The notes beneath the pieces were generated by a model. It searched no databases, was not told the origin of the DNA, and was given only the letters and a program-made list of their open reading frames with translations. From positions 1,915,135-1,979,134 of the forward strand of contig NC_030385.2 of NCBI RefSeq assembly GCF_001625215.2: 64,000 nucleotides of DNA. The letters run 5' to 3'. The DNA comes from Daucus carota subsp. sativus. Lineage: Eukaryota > Streptophyta > Magnoliopsida > Apiales > Apiaceae. Position numbers and translations under genes: made by a program. Shown piece by piece: positions 45,169-55,873 of this stretch. Each line of letters starts with the position of its first letter. Position 1 is the first letter of the stretch.

Positions 45169-48100
45169 TTATGTAGAAAGGTTTGAAGAGTTAAAATCAG
45201 TAGTCATAAGCAGGAACCCTCATTTAGATGAGAAATATTTCATTTCCAGTTTCATATCAGGGCTCAAAGGAGAATTGAAACCAATGGTGAGGCTGATGAA
45301 ACCAGGAACATTGTTAGATGCTATAGAAATAGCACAATATCAAGAACAAACAGTTGATATCTTGGTTAAAAAATCTGATACCAAGAAAGTGAATGTGAGT
45401 ACTAAATGGAGTGGGGATGATAAGAAGAGCAATGTTGCAGACAGTTCTGGTAAAGAAAAAGAAGGAAAAGCAAAGGATCATTTCAAGAAAATTTCCCCAG
45501 AAGAGTTCCAGTACAGAAGGAATAATCACCTCTGTTATAAATGTGGGGATAAATACTCTCAGGGTCACCAATGTAAGAACCAGCAGTACACATTTATGTT
45601 GGTGGAGGAGGGGGAAAGTGATTTGTTGGCTGAAGTTTTGATGGAAGAGGATGAAGGTACGGTAGCTGAGGTTTCCCTGAATGCTTTATCTGAGAAATTG
45701 GCAAGGAAAACAATTACTCTAGAGGGGGTAATCCAGAATCAGAAAGTTAAAATGTTGACAGACACAGGTAGTACATTAAGCTTTGTTGATAACAGGATAG
45801 TTAACAAGCTTAATTTGGAGAAGAGGAAATGTGAGAGAATATCTGTGAAATTGGCAGATGGTAGAGAAGTGGTAAGTGAATTTTATGTACCAAGAGTGAA
45901 ATGGAGAATACAGCAATATGAATTTGTATTTGATTTGAGAGTAATTGATATTGCTGGTTGGGATTTAATATTAGGTGTGGATTGGTTGGAGCAATTCAGT
46001 CCCATTTTATTTGATTTCAAGAAATTATATCTGAAATTGAATGCAGAATCTGAAGAAGGATCACAAATGTTGCTAAGTGGAAGAGTAGAAAAAGCAACAA
46101 TTCAATTGGTCAGAGGCAAGGATCTGCAGACCATGAATAAGAATTTATCTCAAGCAAGAATACAGGAGAAACTATGTGCAACAGAAGTGCAACAGGAATT
46201 ACCAGGTCCAATCTCTTCCTTACTTGAAAAGTATGTTAAAGTATTTGAGATACCAGTGGGACTTCCACCAACTAGAGCTGTTGATCATGTTATTCCTTTA
46301 GAGGAGGGATCTGTACCTTTTAAACTAAAACCATATAGGTATCCACACTCACAAAAAACTGAGATTGAAGTACAGGTACAACAGATGTTGGACAGTGGAA
46401 TCATTAAGAATAGCAATAGTCCTTTTGCATCACCTGTGATACTTGTGAGGAAAAAAGATGATTCATGGAGGTTTTGTGTTGACTATAGGCATTTAAACAA
46501 ATTGACCATTAAAGATAGGTTTCCCATACCTAACATTGATGAACTATTAGATGAATTACATGGAGCAGCAGTGTTCACAAAATTAGATCTAAGGTCTGGC
46601 TACCACCAAATTTTAGTAAAGCCAGCTGACACTTATAAAACTGCTTTCCAAACTCATCATGGTCATTTTGAATTTGTTGTCATGCCATTTGGATTGACAA
46701 ATGCTCCTGCTACATTTCAATCACTAATGAACCAGGTTTTTAAGCCATTTTTAAGGAAGTTTGTGCTGGTATTCTTTGATGACATTCTGGTATACAGCCC
46801 TAGTGTAGAAGCTCATGTGCAGCATTTAGAAGTGGTATTGAGACTGTTGGCAGAAAATGAACTGTATGCAAAGAGATCTAAGTGTACATTTGCAGCTGAC
46901 TCTGTGGAGTACTTAGGACACTTGATTTCTGCTAAGGGAGTAAGTATGGATCCTGAGAAAATTTCTAGTGTTGTTAACTGGCCAATACCTGACTCGGTTA
47001 AAACATTAAGAGGGTTTTTGGGATTATCTGGATACTATAGAAGATTTATCAGGAATTATGGGATGATTACTAGGCCATTGACAGATTTATTAAAGAAAGA
47101 GGGATTTCAATGGAGTGATCAGGCTACTACTGCTTTCAATGATCTAAAAAAGGCCTTATGTGAAGCCCCTGTATTGGCAATGCCAAATTTTTCTGAACCA
47201 TTTATAGTGGAAACAGATGCTTGTGCTACTGGAATGGGAGCTGTTCTAATGCAACAAGGGAAGCCAATCTCTTATCTGAGTAAATCTTTTAATAAAAAGA
47301 ATTTGGGGTTTTCTGTTTATGAAAAAGAGTTGTTGGCTTTAGTGTTGGCAGTAACAAAATGGAGGCATTACCTGGTTGGTCATCATTTTATTATAAGAAC
47401 AGATCACCAATCCCTGAAATTCTTATTGGAGCAGCCTCTTCACACTTCTTTGCAGTACAAATGGTTATCAAAATTACTTGGATTGGATTATGATATTCAG
47501 TACAAAAAGGGAGTTGAAAATACTGAAGCTGATGCCTTGTCCAGAGTGGATGTCAGTAGTGAAAATGTGGCAAGAATTGCAGCTATATCAGAATTGCAGC
47601 TTGTGTGGATACAGCAAGTTTTGCAGAGCTATGAACAGGATGCAGATTGCCAGAAGATAATTTCTGAGATTTTGTTAGATCCTGCTAGCCACAATGAGTT
47701 TCAGTTTGTGCAAGGAATTTTAAAGAGACAAGGAAAAATTTATTTAGGCTGTACTGGAGGAATAAGGAAACAGGTGATAGAAGCTTTACACAGCTCTTCC
47801 TTAGGAGGACATTCTGGCCAGAATGCTTGCTTACAAAGGTTGAAAGTTGTTTTCTACTGGCCTGGAATGAAACAAGAAGTAGAAGCTGTAATTAAAGAAT
47901 GTGAAATTTGTCAAAGATTTAAGAGTGAGCATATTCTATCTCCAGGACTTCTACAACCCTTGATAATACCTAATACACCTTGGAAAAATATTTCAATGGA
48001 CTTTGTGGAGAAATTGCCAGAATCTGAGGGATCCAATGCTGTGTTAGTGATTGTAGACAGACTGTCAAAGTATGGTCATTTCATAGCTTTAAGTCACCCC

Positions 48101-49030
48101 TTTACTGCAGAAGATATAGCAAATGTATTCTTGGATCAAATTTTTCGACTACATGGTCTGCCTGATATCATAGTTTGTGACAGAGACGGGATTTTTACAA
48201 GCAAGTTCTGGACTTCAATATTTGAGAAATTAGGAGTCAAGTTGAATTTCACTTCGGCTTACCATCCTCAGAGTGATGGTCAAACAGAAAGGCTTAACCA
48301 GTGCTTGGAAGCATATCTGAGGTGTTTTGCAGGGGACAGACCATGCACTTGGAAGAAATGGTTGGGAATGGCTGAATACTGGTACAATACCTCATTTCAT
48401 ACCAGTATGCAGATGACTCCTTATGAAGCTTTATATGGAGTTAAACCAGTCACACTCAACATGGGAAACTTACAAGATATGATCATACCAGTAGCTCAGA
48501 ATTTGTTGGAACAACGTGCTCAAATTTTGACTCAGCTGAAGGAAAATCTCAGTAAAGCTCAACATCGGATGAAATTTTATGCAGATCAAAGAAGAATTGA
48601 AAGACAATTCCAGAAGGGAGAATGGGTGTTTTTGAAGTTACAGCCATACAGACAGAAGTCTGTGGCCACAAGAACCTGTCTGAAATTATCTGCAAGGTTT
48701 TTTGGACCGTTTCAAGTTGAAGAAAAGATAGGAGAGGTGGCATATAAGCTCAAGTTACCTGACTATTGTCGTATACATCCTGTGTTTCATGTGTCACTGT
48801 TAAAAAAGTATATAGGACAGACACCAGTAACTCCAGGGAAGTTACCAGAGTATGATCAGGATGATGTAATGATTTTGTCACCTGAGAAAATACTACAGAG
48901 AAGACAGCTCTGCAAGGGAGGACAGAACGTGGTGCAATGGCTGGTTAAATGGAAAGATCTCGACATTTCTGAAGCTTCATGGGAAGATTGCAGGATGATT
49001 TCAAGGCAGTTTCCACAATTCAAAGCTTGA
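45119..49030 (+). CDS. Gag C-terminus and Pol polyprotein with chromodomain
   Basis: A 1,303-codon open frame whose nominal start is not a true one; it continues Gag from the other frame. In order: end of the Gag domain; CCHC-type zinc knuckle (about 139-152, CYKCGDKYSQGHQC); aspartic protease with DTGS (about 215-218); reverse transcriptase with VDYRHLN, MPFGLTNAPATFQ and the catalytic FFDDILVYS near residue 550; RNase H (ETDACATGMGAVL, EKELLALV, RTDHQSLKFLL); integrase with HHCC zinc finger (GGHSGQN to CEICQ) and D,D,E core (SMDFVEKLP, VCDRDGIF, HPQSDGQTERLNQ); C-terminal chromodomain (about 1247-1300, QWLVKWKDLDISEASWED). All catalytic residues that can be checked are present, with no internal stop. 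Confidence 0.93.
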   Translation: MNRKSLIHLTQNGTVLDYVERFEELKSVVISRNPHLDEKYFISSFISGLKGELKPMVRLMKPGTLLDAIEIAQYQEQTVDILVKKSDTKKVNVSTKWSGDDKKSNVADSSGKEKEGKAKDHFKKISPEEFQYRRNNHLCYKCGDKYSQGHQCKNQQYTFMLVEEGESDLLAEVLMEEDEGTVAEVSLNALSEKLARKTITLEGVIQNQKVKMLTDTGSTLSFVDNRIVNKLNLEKRKCERISVKLADGREVVSEFYVPRVKWRIQQYEFVFDLRVIDIAGWDLILGVDWLEQFSPILFDFKKLYLKLNAESEEGSQMLLSGRVEKATIQLVRGKDLQTMNKNLSQARIQEKLCATEVQQELPGPISSLLEKYVKVFEIPVGLPPTRAVDHVIPLEEGSVPFKLKPYRYPHSQKTEIEVQVQQMLDSGIIKNSNSPFASPVILVRKKDDSWRFCVDYRHLNKLTIKDRFPIPNIDELLDELHGAAVFTKLDLRSGYHQILVKPADTYKTAFQTHHGHFEFVVMPFGLTNAPATFQSLMNQVFKPFLRKFVLVFFDDILVYSPSVEAHVQHLEVVLRLLAENELYAKRSKCTFAADSVEYLGHLISAKGVSMDPEKISSVVNWPIPDSVKTLRGFLGLSGYYRRFIRNYGMITRPLTDLLKKEGFQWSDQATTAFNDLKKALCEAPVLAMPNFSEPFIVETDACATGMGAVLMQQGKPISYLSKSFNKKNLGFSVYEKELLALVLAVTKWRHYLVGHHFIIRTDHQSLKFLLEQPLHTSLQYKWLSKLLGLDYDIQYKKGVENTEADALSRVDVSSENVARIAAISELQLVWIQQVLQSYEQDADCQKIISEILLDPASHNEFQFVQGILKRQGKIYLGCTGGIRKQVIEALHSSSLGGHSGQNACLQRLKVVFYWPGMKQEVEAVIKECEICQRFKSEHILSPGLLQPLIIPNTPWKNISMDFVEKLPESEGSNAVLVIVDRLSKYGHFIALSHPFTAEDIANVFLDQIFRLHGLPDIIVCDRDGIFTSKFWTSIFEKLGVKLNFTSAYHPQSDGQTERLNQCLEAYLRCFAGDRPCTWKKWLGMAEYWYNTSFHTSMQMTPYEALYGVKPVTLNMGNLQDMIIPVAQNLLEQRAQILTQLKENLSKAQHRMKFYADQRRIERQFQKGEWVFLKLQPYRQKSVATRTCLKLSARFFGPFQVEEKIGEVAYKLKLPDYCRIHPVFHVSLLKKYIGQTPVTPGKLPEYDQDDVMILSPEKILQRRQLCKGGQNVVQWLVKWKDLDISEASWEDCRMISRQFPQFKA

Positions 49031-49058
49031 GGACAAGCTTTTTATTAGGGGAAGCAAT

Positions 49059-49236
49059 TGTCAGGCTCGTAGTTAGTTACTGGGGCGGGAAAAACAGTTA
49101 TAAGTAGTGGTTAGCTCGAGAAGAAGGGTAGCTATTGTGTAGTCTCATTTCTTTCTCTCTTGTTTCTCTCTACTTCTTCCCCATTTTCTACTGTAACAGA
49201 CTCATTCTTAATACAAATATAGCTATTATCATAACA
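49059..49236 (+). repeat. 3' LTR of the chromovirus
   Basis: 178 bases, reads identical to 44300-44477, preceded by the purine-rich TTAGGGGAAGCAAT. Confidence 0.95.
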
Positions 49237-49643
49237 TAAGAAAGGCAAGATGGTAAAACTAATAGAATGAGGCCTGATCATAAGAAGGCCTGGGCCAATA
49301 GGACATACATCAAATTTTCTGTAAAGCTGCAATGTTCCGGTCCGAGTCCAGAATTTATACGTTATACACCACGGATGGGGAAAAAGTGTCGGGCCCTAAA
49401 TTCGGCTCAATCATATCCTACAGAATTGGACCGATTCTCAGTAACCAAGATCCATTTGGAACTGTTTCGGAGACAGCAACATACAGGAATAAAAAACTGG
49501 TTATATAACTCAAAAACAAATAAACCAGCCAATGAAATATAGAACCCGGTCCATTGAATCGGGTCGACCGAATCATCTCTTGTTCATCCACATCACACAC
49601 ACAGTGTTCAGAAACCTAGGGTTTTAGCTTGCTCATCTCTCCA
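49237..49643 (+). promoter_or_regulatory. Promoter region of the mitochondrial uS15 gene
   Basis: Contains TGGGCC (49291-49296, site II-like), AGCCAATGAAA near 49527 (CCAAT-type) and TAGGGTTTT (49617-49625, complement of the AAACCCTA telo-box) 19 bases before the ATG. Site II plus telo-box is the usual pairing in plant ribosomal and mitochondrial protein genes. The chromovirus 3' LTR ends only about 400 bases upstream of the ATG. Confidence 0.6.
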
Positions 49644-51797
49644 ATGGCAGCAACTGCAATTGCTCTTCACCTCAAACGAAACACAACAACAACAACAACA
49701 ACAAATTCTAATCTCATCAGAAACTCTAACTCCATTAAGCTCTTCTCATCTTCTTCTTCATTTCCCCAACCTCCTACTAATGACAACGACGAAACGACGC
49801 CGTCTGCTGATCCCCAATCGCAGTCACAGCCTTCCTTCACCTCGTATTTCAAAGACCTCAAATCAAGTCTCAAACAAACTTCTCAACAATCTCAACAACC
49901 TCGTATTCCGTTGCAACAGACTCAACAGAATCCGTTTCAACGGTCACAACAAACTCAATCGCAGTTCCAACGGCCACAAGCTCCGCCGACGAAGTCGGCA
50001 TCGTTCGATGAGATAAGGAAGAATCTGGCCGAGTTTCGTAACCGGACTGCGGCTCCGATGCCCTCTGGCGTCCAGAACGCGCAGTTTCCGTCTGCGTCTC
50101 CGGCTCGGTCTTCGGGAATTTCGTTTCAGGAGCTTTATAATAAGAATGTGGCGGCGAGAGGGGATGGGTCGAGTAATGCTGAGTCGAGAGGAGTGGGGAA
50201 AATGTCGTACGATATGATTCGTGAGAGTATAAAGGAGCTTAAGAAGAATAGGCCTGTGGAAGTGAATAAGGGGAATGAGATGGGGAACCGGTCTAAGTTG
50301 ACTGATAGTTTGTTTGGGCCTGCGTCGCCGCCTGTTTATGGAGGGACGGGTGTGTTACCGGCTAAGGTGTTTGGGAAGGAAGGGAGTAAGAAGAAAGAAG
50401 GCGAGTCTGAGGAAATGAAGACTAAGTTTTTGAGGATGTACACGTACGGTGATTTAGGGAACAAGTTGAAGAAGTTGAGGCCGGAGGAGGCCAAGGAGAA
50501 GAAGGGGAAATGGTTTTCGTTGAAAGAATTAAGTGAGAGATTGATTAAGCTAAGAGAGGTCGAAGAGAAGGAGTCTGAGGCCGATCCTAGAGCTTACAGG
50601 GATATAAGGGAAAGCCTTGAGAAGTTGACAATGGATGAAAAAAGAAAATCGACTGGTAAGTTCGATTTCATGTTTTATACTAAATTTAGTTTTATTTATT
50701 TTTTAATTATTTATTATAATGGGGCATATTGGATTGAAGCCTACTCCCTCCGTTTCTTTTTTCTTTTCCTGCTTGTGATGTCGGTACTGTTCATAACCTG
50801 AGACAAATGACTAATTTACATCTAATCTATAAAACTAAATATAATTATGAGTGATCTTGTTAAATTCGTATTCACGAGTATTTTAATATGGTGAAGTTTT
50901 TATATTTAATGCTACTACGAAATGAAAAATATTAACGATCAAAAGTGTGTATTGGCAAATGTGAAAAGTACAAACAGGAAAAATATTTAGAGACGGAGGG
51001 AGTATTATATTCTTTTGATGCCTTGAATAGTTATGTTCTGGAAAGTGATTTGCTACGAGTAAGATTGCAAGGAATGGCTCATATTTACTATGATAGATTT
51101 GCAGCGTGTGTGTTAGGATTTATGTAGTCTGTTTTAGTATGTTGATCGTATTTTCCCTCAAGTATAGCAAGAGGGATATTTGGATTAGGTGCTCTTTTGG
51201 TACATTATATCTTTTTCTAGCCTTCCAGGATTATGTTGTTATGTGGATTTAACAAGAAATGTAAATATGATGTTGCATTCTATTAACTAATTGCAATCTA
51301 ATAACAAGCAATGTAATTATGATGTTCAATAGAAAACAATGTCCTACATGTAAATTCATCATTTGAGTAAAGTCAGAACTAATTGCCCCTTGGTTTTGGT
51401 CCTCTCATCTTGCTGCTTTAGTTTCGACAAATGTTTTGCTACAGCCTACAAGTGTATGGTTGCTTATATGTCCAATTTAAACATAGCGTGGTTGCTTATG
51501 TGTTTTTAGCATTGTATGTAAATGTTGTATTTACTTTTGTAATATATTTTTAAATCAAAAGGGAATTCCAACAATAATAACAAATTTGCAGAACAAAACA
51601 TAAAAAATACAAAATTCTACAGGTTTCCTATGCTACAGCAGTTTTCAGTGTAATATACTAATTTATAAACTGTGTAATAAATGGATTATCTGTATCATAC
51701 TTATTTAGATTTATATGTGTTATGTACTTTTTGCATGTCGTCTGCCTACCCTTTAAGTCTTAGCTCAATAAACTGCTTGCTCGCGGAGAGATATATT

Positions 51798-51837
<40 letters not shown>

Positions 51838-54800
51838 TTTTCATTTTTGTTCAGTCCAACTTTTACTTCTACTTTTTCACCTTATAAATTATAAAACGCA
51901 TTACTACAGACCTTTGCAATTTTTCGACATGGCTATTATGTGTAATTATAAGTACTTTATGGTTAAAGTTTGAAATTTTTAATAAACTTTATGTAATAAT
52001 TATTTTGGGAATCTTCATCTCTCTTTTATTGTAATAGAATATTTTTTTTTTATTTTCTTGTAAGTATTTAGCTGAATGCTCTACCTTTTTTATAAAAAAG
52101 AAACATGTTGGATTTTGTGGTTGCTAAGATCAGAACCCTAAACCTCTCGAGTTTATAAAATTAAAGGTTTTTTTTCCTAATATGTCCCAATCTAAAAAGT
52201 GGTTTATAAATATATTCTGTTTATAATTGTAATTATTAATATGTCCCAATTTCTAAATTTACTGAACTTTAAAGTTAAATATGGTTAATTTTACAATTCT
52301 ATGATTAAAATGACATATATAACCATAGTAGGACATCATTTGAATCCCATAGAGCCCACAGAGTCCATATATTGGATAATTAGAGGTAATATATTTTAAA
52401 TTTCCTAAAACCAAATTGTACTGGAGTGTGAATTGCTAAATGATGTAATCTTTGTAGGACTTTTACTAGCAACATAGTTCGTATTCTTAGACAGTCAAAC
52501 AAAACTCTCAACTGGCTAGCCTTAGATTTGGAACAAGAAATTGCTCTTAAGATTAGTGTTGCAGACAGGAACTGTTTGAGTTTGAGGTTGCCGGGGTAAG
52601 ACTGTGAAACAAGAATTCATCACAGTACGCAAAGATTATTATTGAAGCAAAACCGGCAGTGATACACTGAGATTGAGCCTCATAATGTAGACATTCCCCT
52701 TGGCTCTGGTGAAAATATTAATACCTCTTCCTTCAACAGCAATATGTGGCTGTCCACTAGTCCATGTACGAATATTTTCCAAATTCTTGTGATCCCAGAG
52801 AATCCCATTTGAAGCAGATACTTTAATCATCAAGAAGCATAGTTTGTAATTTTAGATTAGAATCAGAAAATTATACTAATACACAACATATGCATGGCTT
52901 TATTTTCTTTTTCTCTGTGTTATATTTAAGGGGCATTTAGGTCATGATTAATATTCTTATATAATAAATACAATTTAATTATATTTATTTGTGGTCTAAT
53001 GGGGTGTCAGTACTCTATTATTTCTGTCAAACTCTTAGTGTCTCAGTTTATAATCATCTCTTCTTATCAAAGCAACACAATTTACTTTACCCATTGTATA
53101 CCCCGTCTAAACAATTTGTATATCCTATCTAACAGTTTTACATTAGAAATTTATACACCGGTTTTCTTCGAATTATGCAAAAATCTAGAACTGATCCCAT
53201 CATGACTTTATAATAATGAATATATTGAGGACTGCGAAAATTATAAGAGTTCTATTGGTTTTAAGTATTATAAATTGCAGTATAATGTAATCAGCTGCTA
53301 AAAACTTTCTGGAACTTTCAGCTGTGGAAGAGAACTTTGTGTTCATTGTTGAGTGCCGGTTACACAAGAAAAGCAATGTACTCCCTTGAGTTTAGGAAGA
53401 GTCCACATGATATTTTAAAATCTAAGTGCTCTAACTATACGAGAAATTACAATAAACCATACACTGATAAATTAACAAGAAATGTAATTGTGATGTTTGT
53501 ATTCCAATGATATGTGTACCACAAGGTTTTGCTGTCCTTAATGTTAATCTAATATAATTGAATCTAATTGTTGAAGTATTCATTTCTTCTGATATTATGG
53601 CTGTTTTCATTAGGGAAAGTTTACAGCCTCTCCCACATGTCAATGATCTTGTCTTTCTTGGATTTGAATGAGCCTATGATATTTCCAAACTGCCTGATGC
53701 CTATCTTCAAATTTGCACTTCTTTCCTAACTCTGTGTTCTGCTTCCATGTTTAGAAATTATTCCTGTGATGGTTTTTTATGTTTGAGAGCTACATATTTG
53801 TCCATAATTAACATTCGTTGTTGACTCCCACAGTTCATAGGATTGATATCTTGGGCCAGCTTGGTGGGAGTCCAAATTATATGATGTCGCCTCCAAAGGA
53901 AAATTTGGTTGAGAAGGTAATTAGTGTAGTTTTGTGTAATTTTATGTCTTTTCAGTTAATTGATGAAGTTTTGGTAGATATATGCTGCTTTAGTTCTGTA
54001 CCAAAGCCTATGCACAAACAATGTGCAGGCTCCCATTGTTAATTGCGCAAAATCTTAAATAGGCCCAAGGCCCTTGTTATTACTTTAGTTTCTTCACCTA
54101 GCTAAATCTTAGTTTTCTAATTGAATGGCCCAGGTAATCTGTAACTTGCATCTTCCCTAGAATTTCACACAAGCAATAGCAATAAACATTTAGAATATAT
54201 GCAATTTAAATGTTCTGCAATCATATTCTGCATTTATGTAGAATATATGCAATTTAAATGTTCTGCAATCATAAAAATGTTGAATATATGCGATTTAACT
54301 GCTCTGCAATCATATATTCTTTTAAACTTGCCTAAGATGTTTGCATAGGCCATAGAGAGGCCGCTGTGTTCCTATTATTAAGAAAAATTGTAGTCCAGCG
54401 ACATGTAAACATCTTTTTGTTGTTTGCTTCAACATTCATCAAATATTACAGTGAAAGAGTTAGAAATAGTTGTCTCCCTTTTATGGTAGCTATGGTATAT
54501 AACTGTGAAGGGAATGGGAGATTAAAACAACGATGGGGAGAGAGTGAAGGTATAGGGGATAAAATTTTCATGACAGTGTATTTGAAGGACATCTGTAGCA
54601 GTATGAAGGAATGGGCTTTCATTTCTGAAGCTGTGTGAGAATTCCTTGGATAGGAAAAGGAATGAAAATCTATGTCTGCAAAATAGTATGGCTTTCAGTT
54701 CATGCCCACTCTGTCCCATAACTTCCAACCCTTCAGAGCCTGAATGCATAAGTTTCATACAAATACCTTTTTTCTTACCTTTACTTACAGCCTGTGCGTT

Positions 54801-55873
54801 TCATGTGATTCTACTATTTTGTCCTTTTAAAATTGTTATATATTGACAATGTTACATCATAGTTGAGTCCTAACATTTTTGTGTGCTGACAGTATTTCCA
54901 TCCAGACAATATGTCATCGGCAGAGAAAATGAAGATTGAGCTAAAAAGAGTTAGAGATGAATTTAAAATGTCAGAGTCGGATTGTGGGTCTTCTCGTGTT
55001 CAAGGTAAAAACATCTTTATCATACTTGTGTAGCTTCTATGATTATTTTTCAAATCTTATATATACAAGATCATTCATCCAAAAGACACTACAAGAAAAC
55101 TCAGAGAAACATAGAGGAAAATTTCTTGAGACGGGGATAAAAGGAAAATTGGGCTGGAGGGAAAAAATATGTAGTCACTCTACGAGTAACATTATATCAC
55201 CACGTAGGTGCCCAAACCTGGATTGGTCCTTTTATTTATGTGGGAATTGCAAGGAGTTAAGAGTCTCTTTTCCTGAATTTGTTTAGTAATGCTTTTTACT
55301 CTCTTCATATTGAATTAGTTGATTAATTAGGACATTTGCTATTGATTAAGCATGCTTATCATAATATCAGCTATTGCTTGTCATGTCTAATAATGCGCTG
55401 TTTTTCAGTGGCACAACTCACAACTAAGATCAAACACCTCTCTTCAACTCTGCACAAGAAGGTAAATTCCATCTTTCGGCAATTACATTCTGATTGAAGT
55501 ATACAAGCACTCCGTGAATATTTCTTTTAGAAGTACTTTTTGGTTAATGTCATGATCTCAATTTTTCTAAATATGGAGAATTATTCTAAGCTGTTTGTTG
55601 ATAAATTTATGCCATACGTTCTCCGTATTCCACACAGCCCACGAGCACTCTGTAAAAAAAGTCTTATCTTTTTCCTTAGATGCAGTCCATTTGCTGACAA
55701 AGTGGTTTTGTGAAATTTAAAATTTATAGGACAAGCATTCAAGAAAAGGACTTCAAGCAATGGTTCAACAGAGGAAGAAATTGCTGAAGTATCTCAGAAG
55801 GACAGACTGGGATTCATACTGCTTTGTGCTGGATAAACTTGGTCTAAGGGACAACCCAGATTACAAGAACTAG
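49644..55873 (+). CDS. Mitochondrial small-subunit ribosomal protein uS15
   Basis: Five exons (49644-50655, 53834-53916, 54893-55004, 55409-55461, 55730-55873) with consistent phases encode 467 residues. The C-terminal ~95 residues are the S15 fold, which binds the central domain of small-subunit rRNA: ESDCGSSRVQVAQLTTKIKHL, the HSRKGLQAMVQQRKKLLKYL signature and a final LDKLGLRDN. The N-terminus (MAATAIALHLKRN, Ser/Thr-rich, IKLFSSSSS) is a mitochondrial presequence. Between them lies a long Gln/Ser/Pro-rich and then charged extension, as in plant mitochondrial uS15 and far beyond the ~90 residues of bacterial S15. ATG 49644 is used; the frame upstream to 49629 has only a TTG. Intron 1 is 3.2 kb with a Stowaway MITE and a CT microsatellite. 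Confidence 0.92.
50744..51002. mobile_element. Stowaway MITE in intron 1 of the uS15 gene
   Basis: About 259 bases with ends CTCCCTCCGTTTCTTTTTTC and the complement at AATATTTAGAGACGGAGGGAG, between TA dinucleotides (50742-50743, 51003-51004). It lies within the first intron, about 90 bases after the donor. Confidence 0.85.
51799..51833. repeat. CT microsatellite
   Basis: About 17 uninterrupted CT units in intron 1 of the uS15 gene. Confidence 0.95.
54193..54313 (+). repeat. Three-copy imperfect tandem repeat in intron 2
   Basis: GAATATATGCAATTTAAATG followed by TTCTGCAATCATA occurs at about 54193, 54241 and 54282 (third copy diverged, CGATTTAACTGCTCTGCAATCAT). It lies in intron 2 of the uS15 gene. 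Confidence 0.85.

Larger units (their letters stand above)
44300..49236 (+). mobile_element. Full-length Ty3/Gypsy chromovirus, Reina-like
   Basis: A 4,937-base element bounded by 178-base LTRs (44300-44477 and 49059-49236) and a perfect 5-base duplication TAAGA (44295-44299, 49237-49241). A primer-binding site TGGTATCAGATC (44480-44491) complements initiator tRNA-Met with a mismatch, and a purine tract AGGGGAAG lies before the 3' LTR. The order gag, protease, reverse transcriptase, RNase H, integrase, chromodomain is that of Ty3/Gypsy. The chromodomain, short LTRs and size of about 5 kb point to the Reina clade. The LTRs read as identical, so insertion is recent. The gag frame is broken near 45140, so this copy may not make full Gag-Pol by itself. 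Confidence 0.95.

Noticed and set aside
52639-52833. 64-codon minus-strand frame (SNGILWDHKNLENIRTW) in intron 1 of the uS15 gene
   Set aside because: Protein-like composition but no family was recognised, no start context or neighbouring exons; it may be a gene fragment, not enough to call.
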